Origin: Indolivaga macrotermitis
Lineage (GTDB): Bacteria; Bacteroidota; Bacteroidia; Bacteroidales; Dysgonomonadaceae
Assembly: GCF_900128985.1 (NCBI RefSeq)
Contig: NZ_FQUC01000012.1
Coordinates: 1 to 64,000 of the forward strand
Reading direction: 5' to 3'
Length of the DNA: 64,000 bases
Notes under the pieces: model-generated
Told to the model about the DNA's origin: nothing
Seen by the model: only the letters and a program-made list of their open reading frames with translations
The model's database searches: none
Shown: positions 26,914 to 34,722 of the stretch, piece after piece
Position numbering within the stretch: the stretch's first letter is position 1
Layout: the number at the start of each line of letters is the position of its first letter
Made by a program: the position numbers and the translations under genes

Positions 26914-27546
26914 TTATTTAGTAATATAACGTATTTCGCATCCGGAGTATTCTTCCAACTGCTTCATAATATTATATATAGTAGGATATCTTTTACGTTT
27001 CCGGCATTGCCAGGCTTCCATGAATGAACCATAGATTCTGTATTTCTTATCACCTGTATATATTACACCCGAATATTGATAAGGCCCCAGACCTCTAGCT
27101 CCATATACAGATAAACTTTTTGCACGCCATTCAACACCTTGGGATGAAAATAAAAAACCTTTACCTAGACTTATTTCATTCACAAAATCTATTTGTGTAA
27201 TATTATGGTAATCAACAGCTATGGTCTTCCTCTTTTTGTGTATCTCTGCTAAATTCTCTCCGAACGCAACTACAGCTTTATGGTCTGTAACAACCAAAGC
27301 GACAGACAATGGGAATAGAAAAATCATCAAAGCAATATACACGAAAAACAAGACGAATATGCCAAAACTATCAGACAAGGCCGGATAGCGTTCAAAGAAG
27401 ATATTCCAATCATAATCCGACATCAACAGGGTTGAACTTGCCATCAATAAAGCCCCACCAAACCAAATCACATAAAACAAAAGCCGGTTCGAATATCTCA
27501 GGATATCTCCTCTGTCCCTGTTTGTGAGTTGGCTACCTGTTTTCAT
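26914..27546 (-). CDS. two-TM membrane protein with PH-like domain, inside the nad operon
   Basis: This 210-residue protein has two N-terminal TM helices (about 22-42 and 62-88) followed by a soluble domain with beta-rich pattern (VALVVTDHKAVVAF, then GFLFSSQGVEWRAK) and a basic C-terminus, reminiscent of bacterial PH-like membrane proteins. I do not recognise a named family. The ATG overlaps the nadA stop codon (ATGA), and nadB follows after 55 bp, so it is embedded in the NAD synthesis operon. A role in NAD metabolism or transport is only a suggestion from this placement. Confidence 0.65.
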   Translation of the reverse strand: MKTGSQLTNRDRGDILRYSNRLLFYVIWFGGALLMASSTLLMSDYDWNIFFERYPALSDSFGIFVLFFVYIALMIFLFPLSVALVVTDHKAVVAFGENLAEIHKKRKTIAVDYHNITQIDFVNEISLGKGFLFSSQGVEWRAKSLSVYGARGLGPYQYSGVIYTGDKKYRIYGSFMEAWQCRKRKRYPTIYNIMKQLEEYSGCEIRYITK

Positions 27547-28547
27547 TTTATATTTTTAGATAACTCCAGCATTTTGTTGATCGACTTCAATGCTTTTACC
27601 CTGAGTTCTTCATCCATTGTTATCTCGGGCTGCTCGTATTTCATACACAGATATAGTTTCTGCATAGTATTAAGCTTCATAAAGTGGCACTCGCTACAAT
27701 TGCAGGTATCATCTATAGTTAGAGCCGGTATCAACTTTTTATGTGGGGCACGCTTACGCATTTCGTGTAATATGCCTTCTTCGGTAGCTACGATAAATTC
27801 CTGACAATCGTCGGTAGCCACATAGTTCAGCATATTGGCTGTAGAACCTACATAATGCGCTACCTGTAATACAGGTTTCTGAGCCTCGGGATGAGCTATC
27901 AGTTTGGCTTTCGGGTGGTCGAGCATCTGCTGTGCGATACGTTCTAATGAGAATGCCTCATGTACGATACATGCTCCGTCCCAAAGTATCATATTCCGCC
28001 CTGTAACCTGATTGATATAACGTCCCAGATTTTTATCGGGAGCAAATATTATTTCCTGATCTTCGGGCAGCGACCTTATTATATGTTCTGCATTGGATGA
28101 GGTTACGATAATATCGCTCTCGGCTTTTACTGTCGAATCGCAATTGATATAGCTGACTACAATCGCTCCGGGATGTTTCTTTTTCAGTTCACGTAATCCT
28201 TCGCCCGAACACGAGTCTGCTAAAGAACATCCGGCTAATGTATCGGGCAGAACTACTTTTTTTGTAGGATTGAGTATTTTGGCTGTTTCCGCCATAAAAT
28301 GCACACCACAAAAGACAATCAGATCTGCATCTGTCTTTTCAGCGGCACGTGCCAATTGAAGGCTGTCGCCCAGAAAATCGGCTATATCCTGAATTTCTCC
28401 TTTTTGATAGTAATGGGCAAGGATTATAGCATTCTTTTCCTTACGCATGCGGTTGATTTCGGCAACCAAATCTATGCCCTGTGGTATTTCGACATCTAAA
28501 TACCCTTTTACAGGCAGTGTAGACAATGCTTTTTCTAATGTTGACAT
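27543..28547 (-). CDS. nadA: quinolinate synthase A
   Basis: This 334-residue [4Fe-4S] enzyme condenses iminoaspartate with dihydroxyacetone phosphate to quinolinate. Features are the N-terminal ILAHYYQKGEIQDIADF motif, FCGVHFMAETAKIL (first cluster Cys), WDGACIVHEAF (second) and DTCNCSECHFMKLNT (third), plus the repeated SYINCDSTVKA and ATEEGILHEMRK segments. It is the first gene of the nad operon. A palindrome ATTATCGATAAT lies 31 bp upstream of the start. Confidence 0.95.
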   Translation of the reverse strand: MSTLEKALSTLPVKGYLDVEIPQGIDLVAEINRMRKEKNAIILAHYYQKGEIQDIADFLGDSLQLARAAEKTDADLIVFCGVHFMAETAKILNPTKKVVLPDTLAGCSLADSCSGEGLRELKKKHPGAIVVSYINCDSTVKAESDIIVTSSNAEHIIRSLPEDQEIIFAPDKNLGRYINQVTGRNMILWDGACIVHEAFSLERIAQQMLDHPKAKLIAHPEAQKPVLQVAHYVGSTANMLNYVATDDCQEFIVATEEGILHEMRKRAPHKKLIPALTIDDTCNCSECHFMKLNTMQKLYLCMKYEQPEITMDEELRVKALKSINKMLELSKNIK

Positions 28548-28578
28548 AATATTTCAGTAAGAGGATGCTAAGATAAGC

Positions 28579-28590
28579 ATTATCGATAAT
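28579..28590. promoter_or_regulatory. palindrome upstream of nadA, possible operator
   Basis: ATTATCGATAAT is a perfect 12-bp palindrome, with AGATA and ATCT flanks extending the symmetry imperfectly. It sits in the expected promoter region of the nad operon, so it could bind a repressor; no specific regulator can be named. Confidence 0.3.
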
Positions 28591-28702
28591 ATCTGACCTA
28601 TAATTTTCTTTTTGTGCGTTTACGATGGGGGAAATACATCATTATTTTTCTTATGCTAGTTTGTTGCTGAATTGAAATGTTCAATTAAATTTACTTTAAT
28701 CC

Positions 28703-29154
28703 TTACTGCGCGCAATCACAGATTGCTTGCCTTCCTTTTGCCCAAAGCCGCAAAAGGAAGCAAAAAGTCATTGCGCCACACTTACGGGCGATCCGTTAAC
28801 TGATTGCAGGCGGAATCAAATAAGACGTCCTATCGGACTTTTTGAATTTGATTCTTTGCGCCCGCTTCACAGAACGGATACCTCGCCCTTAAAGTTAACG
28901 CCGCTTGGCTAACGCCCAATTACAAAAGCATATGTGATTTTCGTCCGTCAAGTTCTGGGCCTTGCCGGATGTCCGGGGTTCCCACTGTGAGAAGAAAAGC
29001 GTGAAAAAAACAAAAGGATTGCTAGGATAAACGTTTTCTTTTGTTTTAGCTTTCGAACACGAAGTGGGTCAGACAGAAGATACAGCCTTGATTTCTTGTT
29101 TCGTTTTGCATCAAGGCAAAATGAAAGACAAGCCTAAGAGGGCGCGTCAGTATA
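28703..29154 (+). repeat. dispersed intergenic repeat, copy 1 (long form)
   Basis: This 450-bp non-coding element shares with 44093-44379 the left end (ACTGCGCG then AGATTG), the CGTCAGGTTCTG-like middle, the long hairpin module, the TTTCGTTTTGCATCAAGG segment and the right end (GGGCGCGTCAGTA). It contains an extra module of about 210 bp full of nested inverted repeats: CTTCCTTTTG/CAAAAGGAAG (28731-28740 / 28751-28760), GATCCGTT/AACGGATA and GAATCAAA/TTTGATTC. Short frames inside it look like shadows. It may be a mobile non-coding element or a structured RNA family. Confidence 0.75.
28981..29068 (+). other. long hairpin module of the dispersed repeat (copy 1)
   Basis: The outer stem CCCACT/AGTGGG (28981-28986 / 29063-29068) is followed by GTG/CAC, AAAGC/GCTTT and a 10-bp AAAACAAAAG/CTTTTGTTTT stem. 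The equivalent stems in copy 2 (44177-44264) keep pairing despite base changes. A smaller hairpin, GCCTTGAT/ATCAAGGC, follows at 29085-29117. Confidence 0.65.
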
Positions 29155-29247
29155 AACGAAAAGAACATTATAAAAAAAGACTCCGGATAGGGCTTTCTAT
29201 CCGGAGTGTCTATATTAAGTTTGTATATTGAAAAGGAGAAGTCCTGC

Positions 29248-30471
29248 TTAATTCAATTTAAAGATACCGGGAACAAAACTTGCCGATACTTTTGCTCCAC
29301 GTTCGGCTACCCCTGTCGAAATATCGGTACGGTATATATAGATACCATCATCCGTAGATACGGGGAGATAAACATATCCGCCATCGACAAGAACGGCAAA
29401 GCGGCGCCCTCCCGATCCGTTATGTACAGGAATACCTTCTACATCGGTTATTGTTTGGTTATAGAGGTCGACAATAGAGCATTTCAGGTCTTTGTCCGAC
29501 CAGCGGTCAGCACTTGTCTGTGGATTGAGTGTACTTACTTCTGCAAATACCAGCCCGTTACCCAGATATACAGCGTGAGCAGGTTTCAAACCTCCCGAAC
29601 CCGCTTCGAAATCAAAGAAATAAGAGGAATCGAAACCGGTAGTTCCTGCCGGAATACGAAGAAAACCTGCATGTTTGGTTCCTCCATTAGAAAAACCATT
29701 TGCCATAGACAAATTCGACATGGTATATAAATCGCCGTTCTCTACCTTAATAAATCCATTGGAAGCTGCCCAAGAACCTACTGCTCCGGTGCGTGTGTCC
29801 TGCATTACTTTCTCAAAAGCCAGTTCGGGATACGAATATACCGCCACAAATCCTGTATCTACATACGACGTAGCATAAGTATTAGGATTCATCTGGATAT
29901 AAGACACATACACTTTCCCACCGCTAATTTCCATACCTGTGATACTTGGCCATTCGAGTTCCGATATAGGGGCAATAGGCACAGTTGTAGTTTTGGTGAT
30001 AGATACACTGTTGATATCTACTGTGTAAAATTTGATCTGGTTACCGGAGGCAGCTTTATCCGGAATTTCCATTCCTATCATAGTATTGTTATCAGCCTGC
30101 GCAAAAGCACTTAACTTAGAGTCGAATATAAAGTTGTCGGTTTCCTGCAAATATCCGGCTGCATTACGGGTCATCCCGGTCACATAGTTTACACCAAGAC
30201 CTCCGATACTGAATATAGTATTGTTAGCGATAGTATAGTCACGGTAGCCGCTTTGTTCGATACCTTTGCCTTTTGCATCGATAGTACCATTCATCAGGTC
30301 GTCAGTTGTAACCACATAATAGGTAGTAGTACCGCTGGATGTTATGCCGAGGCTCAGAACATAAGGTGCGTTCGGGGTTTCCTCTATTTCGGACAGGTCA
30401 TCACATCCTGAAAAAGCCAGTACAACCCCTGCCATTACTAAATAACTTAGTTTTTTATATATGCTGTTCAT
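29248..30471 (-). CDS. DUF4374 lipoprotein, partner of the siderophore receptor
   Basis: This 407-residue lipoprotein has signal sequence and lipobox FSGC (Cys about 23). The mature part is a predicted beta-propeller-like DUF4374 protein, with repeated SYIQMNPNTYATSYVDTG, GSWAASNGFIKVENGD and TDDGIYIYRTD blades. DUF4374 proteins are encoded beside TonB receptors for iron complexes in Bacteroidetes and probably help capture the ligand at the cell surface. The gene lies 28 bp downstream of such a receptor and is likely co-transcribed. Confidence 0.82.
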   Translation of the reverse strand: MNSIYKKLSYLVMAGVVLAFSGCDDLSEIEETPNAPYVLSLGITSSGTTTYYVVTTDDLMNGTIDAKGKGIEQSGYRDYTIANNTIFSIGGLGVNYVTGMTRNAAGYLQETDNFIFDSKLSAFAQADNNTMIGMEIPDKAASGNQIKFYTVDINSVSITKTTTVPIAPISELEWPSITGMEISGGKVYVSYIQMNPNTYATSYVDTGFVAVYSYPELAFEKVMQDTRTGAVGSWAASNGFIKVENGDLYTMSNLSMANGFSNGGTKHAGFLRIPAGTTGFDSSYFFDFEAGSGGLKPAHAVYLGNGLVFAEVSTLNPQTSADRWSDKDLKCSIVDLYNQTITDVEGIPVHNGSGGRRFAVLVDGGYVYLPVSTDDGIYIYRTDISTGVAERGAKVSASFVPGIFKLN

Positions 30472-30499
30472 TTTTTATTCTTGTTTAATTTTTGAGACC

Positions 30500-32953
30500 T
30501 TACCAGTTGATATAATAACGGAATTTCACATTGAACGCTCTTCCCGGTTTCTGCAACCTGTAATTGTCATACAGTTTGCGGTCGCCCAGATTAGTACATT
30601 CCAGAATTACATTGTATTTTCCTTTCTCCATTGCATATCCTAATGAAATATCGTGTGAAGCCTGACTTGGAATGATCTTTTTAGATGCTCCTGCGCCCAG
30701 TCCCGAGAACGAAAGGTAATATCCCTTGATCCAGTTCAGCGAATAATCGAATGTCAGCTCCGAATCTTTCATCCCAAAATTCTGAAAACTCAATCCTACC
30801 AATGCGTTACCAAATAAGTAAGGCACATTGGGTATACGTTCGCCATATGTCAGGTGTTCGATAATTCCGTCACCTGTATAGCCGTCATTCTTTTCGAAAC
30901 GTTGCCTGTCTTTCAGATTCTGATAAGTAATATTCGCTCCGGCATGTAGAAGGTTTTTCCAACGGTAATCGATACTTCCTTCGAAACCGAAAGTACGAAC
31001 CTTACCCAGATTCTCGTATCCTGTTGTAGGATTCGACGTAAGGCTTACTCCTTTGCGGATAAAATCCTTGGCATTGCGGTAAATACCTCCTGCTTCGATA
31101 TGGAATGTATGATCCTGTATGGTTTGTTCGAACGTCAAGCCGATATTCACATTGTCGCTTTGCTCAGGTTTCAGGTCGGGGTTACGTTGCTGAACCAGCC
31201 CGTCTCCAAACATTTCGTTGCTCTCGGGCAAACGGTAAGCGTGTTCGTAAGATACTTTCGCCTGCAACTTTGGTAATATAAAGTAAGTAAAAGCAGCTCC
31301 ATATCCCAGTTCGGTCTTACTGTCCGATACTTTTTCGAGTCTTTCGTCGTCCGTAAACTGATCGAATATTTTGTAAGAATCGCTGCTCAGGTTGTACAGT
31401 TTGGCAAATACATTGGCATTCCAGCGGTCGTACTTTATCAGCCAGCCTAAGCCTGTTATATTTTTATTCAGTTTCTGAGGTATTTTATTCGATTCATTAT
31501 CGGGGTCTACCTTGTCGTGTATCTTGCGTTCAGTAGATGAGAATATGTGATTTAGAGTCAGCGACTGGTGCAAATCTATCATATAACTGACGTTTGCATT
31601 GACTGTCCACTCGTGGTTTTTAATCTTAGAGTCGGTATTGCTTCTTTCGCCATGGGCCGACTTAGGCACCCACTCGCCAAGCCAGTTATATTTACGTGCC
31701 AATGTATCTACGGTGAATGTATTTACACTGCTGTATGCTCCATATAGAGAAGCCGAAAGCCCTTCGACAAACAAATCGTCTTTTTTCCAGCGGAGCGAAG
31801 GTATCATCGATTCGCTTTTGGTTTTTACACCACCATACACGGCATCCATTGTAGCACCTGTTTGTACATCGTTATCGTCTTTCGACCAGATGAAACCGAA
31901 CAACAGATAATCGGCATAAGATTTATCGGTAAGTCCTGTTTCCAAACGTACGCCACCCGAACGGTAGCCGTCATTGAACCGTTTTACCCATCTTTCGTCC
32001 ACTTGTTTACCGGTGCTGAGGTCTACGATAGGGGCATATACTTTATAATCGTTGTCGGAGTAATTAAAGAATCCGTTCAAACGGAACGTAAAACCTGTTT
32101 TGGCATCGGTATATGCGCCATTCAGTGCGGCCTTGTGCGTATTGAACGACCCGAATGAGTAAGATGCATCGAGATAGTTGGCTGTTTTACGGGTAATTAT
32201 ATTCACCGCCCCACCCAGAGCATCGGCCCCGAGATTGACAGGCAATACTCCTTTGTAAACATCTATACGGTCGGCCATACTGGTAGAGATACTCCCCAAG
32301 TTGAAGGACGAACCGAAGTTATCCATCGGCACACCATCCAGAAAGAATTTTACCTGATTGCCCGAAAATCCGTTCAAACTGAAAGTGTAATTGGAACCTA
32401 CACCTCCATCTTCACGTACGCGAACACTCGATATATTATTCAGCAGCTTACCCAGCGAGGCTGTAGTATTATACATTTCTTTCACATCTAATACCGAAAC
32501 TGCATAAGCCAACTCCTGTTGCTTACGGGCTTCGGATTTCCCGATTACGGCTACTTCTTTGAGAGACACCGAGTTTTCGATCTCTATATCGGACACTTTG
32601 GTTATAGTACCGGCAGCGACGTTTACCGTTACGTTCTTTTCTTTGAGACCCATACCTGTTATCACTAAGGTTTGGTTTCCGGCAGGGATTCCCGATATAC
32701 GGTAATATCCTTTATCGTTTGTATATTCTCCTTTGGTAGTACCTTTTACCTGAACCAGAGCGGTTTCTACAGGTTGGGAACGCTCGTCGACAACACGTCC
32801 TTCGATGGCTCCGGCTCTGTTATTCTGGGAAAATGAGTACTGGTTAAAAATAAAAAAACACAAACACCATACGAATAAGTGTTTATGTTGCATTAAAGGC
32901 CTTAACCTTGCTATTGCATTAGTTAGCATAGATACTTTTGTAAAATAATACAT
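30500..32953 (-). CDS. TonB-dependent outer-membrane receptor, siderophore type
   Basis: This 817-residue receptor has a signal peptide around HLFVWCLCFFIFNQYSFSQ and a carboxypeptidase-regulatory-like domain (GRVVDERSQPVETALVQVKGT, about 52-130). A plug domain follows (SVRVREDGGVGSNYTFSLNG, FFLDGVPMDNFG, GADALGGAVNIITRK), then a 22-strand-type barrel ending in an aromatic residue (RYYINW). It imports a bound ferric complex using TonB energy. The start is uncertain: 32953, or internal ATG 32893 immediately before the signal peptide. The partner DUF4374 gene follows. Confidence 0.88.
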   Translation of the reverse strand: MYYFTKVSMLTNAIARLRPLMQHKHLFVWCLCFFIFNQYSFSQNNRAGAIEGRVVDERSQPVETALVQVKGTTKGEYTNDKGYYRISGIPAGNQTLVITGMGLKEKNVTVNVAAGTITKVSDIEIENSVSLKEVAVIGKSEARKQQELAYAVSVLDVKEMYNTTASLGKLLNNISSVRVREDGGVGSNYTFSLNGFSGNQVKFFLDGVPMDNFGSSFNLGSISTSMADRIDVYKGVLPVNLGADALGGAVNIITRKTANYLDASYSFGSFNTHKAALNGAYTDAKTGFTFRLNGFFNYSDNDYKVYAPIVDLSTGKQVDERWVKRFNDGYRSGGVRLETGLTDKSYADYLLFGFIWSKDDNDVQTGATMDAVYGGVKTKSESMIPSLRWKKDDLFVEGLSASLYGAYSSVNTFTVDTLARKYNWLGEWVPKSAHGERSNTDSKIKNHEWTVNANVSYMIDLHQSLTLNHIFSSTERKIHDKVDPDNESNKIPQKLNKNITGLGWLIKYDRWNANVFAKLYNLSSDSYKIFDQFTDDERLEKVSDSKTELGYGAAFTYFILPKLQAKVSYEHAYRLPESNEMFGDGLVQQRNPDLKPEQSDNVNIGLTFEQTIQDHTFHIEAGGIYRNAKDFIRKGVSLTSNPTTGYENLGKVRTFGFEGSIDYRWKNLLHAGANITYQNLKDRQRFEKNDGYTGDGIIEHLTYGERIPNVPYLFGNALVGLSFQNFGMKDSELTFDYSLNWIKGYYLSFSGLGAGASKKIIPSQASHDISLGYAMEKGKYNVILECTNLGDRKLYDNYRLQKPGRAFNVKFRYYINW

Positions 32954-32973
32954 TTCAATTCATTATCAGATTG

Positions 32974-32981
32974 CAAAAGTA
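32974..32981 (-). promoter_or_regulatory. -7 promoter box (TACTTTTG) for the receptor operon
   Basis: The minus strand reads TACTTTTG, a TAnnTTTG match, 21 bases upstream of ATG 32953, in the right position to drive the receptor and DUF4374 genes. Confidence 0.4.
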
Positions 32982-33160
32982 TGATAAACGAGAGCTTTAC
33001 GCAATCACCATTTATATGTATTTTAGAGCACCGGAATACCTGCATATAGGGATACGGTATAAACAATATAAACGGAAAGGGAGGCTGCTTCTCCCGAAGT
33101 AACCTCCCCAAATGTCAAAACTGATTTAGAAGAATTCTGAACCGTTTTTCTTTGAAAAAA

Positions 33161-34663
33161 TTAGTAAGTCGTATTCTGTGGATCAAAATTTGTCCAACCA
33201 GCTAACCAGTTATCAGCAGCTGCATCGCTGGCGAAAGCTCCTACGTAAGATACTTTATCGAAGCCCGACTGTAATGCCGCATCCGTAAACGCCGCTGCAC
33301 CTAATAGCGGACTGTCTGCCGAAGGAGCGTAGCTCGGGCTTGCAATCAGGCTGTTGGGTTGTTTCAGTTTCAGGTCTGAAATATTATCGTATACTTTATT
33401 GTTATTGGCTGTCAAACGGAAGAATGTACTTGAGAATGAAGGCTTGCCTGCATCTGAGATTGTCTTACCATCGGTTGACAATTGATCCAGATAGTTCTTG
33501 TTGATATCGCTACCCAAGATAGTCATACCCGCAAAATAGAGGTTCTGAAGTTTCAGGTTGCCATCGGTTGCTGCTGTTTGTGTAGTACCTTTTTCGTTAT
33601 CAAGGATCAATCCTACAGGGAATCCTACAGCTACCGAGTTGAAACAGTTCAGGCGTGAGTTACGACGGATATGCATAGCAGCCTGGAAAGTTCCCAGTTT
33701 AGAACCGTTATCAGGAAACATGTCTCCACCTGTAATGTACTGAGTTGTGTTGGCGAAAGAAGCATCCTGCCCGATCGGCCCTATAAATGTTACATTACTG
33801 AATACAGCTGATGTAAAAGGTGTAGTTGCTACACCATCCTTATTATTGTCCGATTCGAAACCGTTTGACAAAGAGTAATCGGCTATTTTAGGATGACGTA
33901 CCGACAACAGGAACTGAAGTTTTCCGCTGAAACCGTTATCGGTATCGAAATCATCGTCCCAACCGTGGTATGCTACCAGATATTTTGCACTTACAGTACC
34001 TCCGAACCACTCGTAAGAGTCGTCGTTGCTGTACGATACCTGAATGTGGTCGAGTTTTGTTCCGCTACCTACCGAACCCAAAGTCAAACCATTGATCTCC
34101 TGGTCTTCTTTGAACGGATAACCTGCAAATTCGATACGTACATAGCTGAGTACTCCCGAGTTATCAGTGTCGTCGCTACCTCCGTGGTCTGCATTAGGTC
34201 CACCTTCTATGGTCATTACATTTCCATTATTTTTAGCCTTACCTAAAAGAATCACTCCACCCCAGTCACCCGGTTTACGACTTCCTTTTGCCTGATTAGA
34301 AGTAAATATAATAGGAGCGGTTGCCGAACCCTCAGCCATAATTTTACCGCCACGTTGAACGATCAGGGCAGCTTTGGTCGCTTTATCACCTTTGATTATA
34401 GTTCCCGGCTCTATAGTTAGTGTAGCACCTGCGTCTACATACACCCATCCTTTCAGTACATAGGTTCCTTTTTTAAGGGTATGGCTTTCTTTTATCGTAA
34501 ACTCCTGATCACCATTACCGATCTGAGTACCATCACCAAACAGGATCTGCTCGGTCGTACCACCGCCGCCACCGGAATTATCATCACCATTGTCACTACA
34601 TGCCGATAATACGACTGCTGACATAACAAATAACATCTTAGCGAAAAAATTAAATGTTTTCAT
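33161..34663 (-). CDS. surface lipoprotein with parallel beta-helix-like repeats
   Basis: This lipoprotein of about 500 residues has lipobox LSAC followed by an acidic, Gly-rich linker (SDNGDDNSGGGGG). The body has the look of a right-handed beta-helix: GWVYVDAGATLTIEPGTIIKG, IMAEGSATAPIIFTSN, DWGGVILLG, and later QVSYSNDDSYEWFGG turns. Proteins of this kind are exported to the Bacteroidetes cell surface, often paired with a TonB receptor, as here (60 bp downstream of one). A longer frame from 34696 is less likely than ATG 34663 (MKTFNFFAKM), which begins the signal peptide. The ligand is unknown. Confidence 0.72.
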   Translation of the reverse strand: MKTFNFFAKMLFVMSAVVLSACSDNGDDNSGGGGGTTEQILFGDGTQIGNGDQEFTIKESHTLKKGTYVLKGWVYVDAGATLTIEPGTIIKGDKATKAALIVQRGGKIMAEGSATAPIIFTSNQAKGSRKPGDWGGVILLGKAKNNGNVMTIEGGPNADHGGSDDTDNSGVLSYVRIEFAGYPFKEDQEINGLTLGSVGSGTKLDHIQVSYSNDDSYEWFGGTVSAKYLVAYHGWDDDFDTDNGFSGKLQFLLSVRHPKIADYSLSNGFESDNNKDGVATTPFTSAVFSNVTFIGPIGQDASFANTTQYITGGDMFPDNGSKLGTFQAAMHIRRNSRLNCFNSVAVGFPVGLILDNEKGTTQTAATDGNLKLQNLYFAGMTILGSDINKNYLDQLSTDGKTISDAGKPSFSSTFFRLTANNNKVYDNISDLKLKQPNSLIASPSYAPSADSPLLGAAAFTDAALQSGFDKVSYVGAFASDAAADNWLAGWTNFDPQNTTY

Positions 34664-34722
34664 CTTGAATAATCTTTTATTTAAAAAGGTTTGCATTTTA
34701 TTAGTCTGTTTTTATATGATTC

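Noticed and set aside
28727-28912. 61-residue frame in repeat copy 1
   Set aside because: Lies in the palindromic module of the dispersed repeat, is not preserved in the other copies, and is better explained as non-coding structure.
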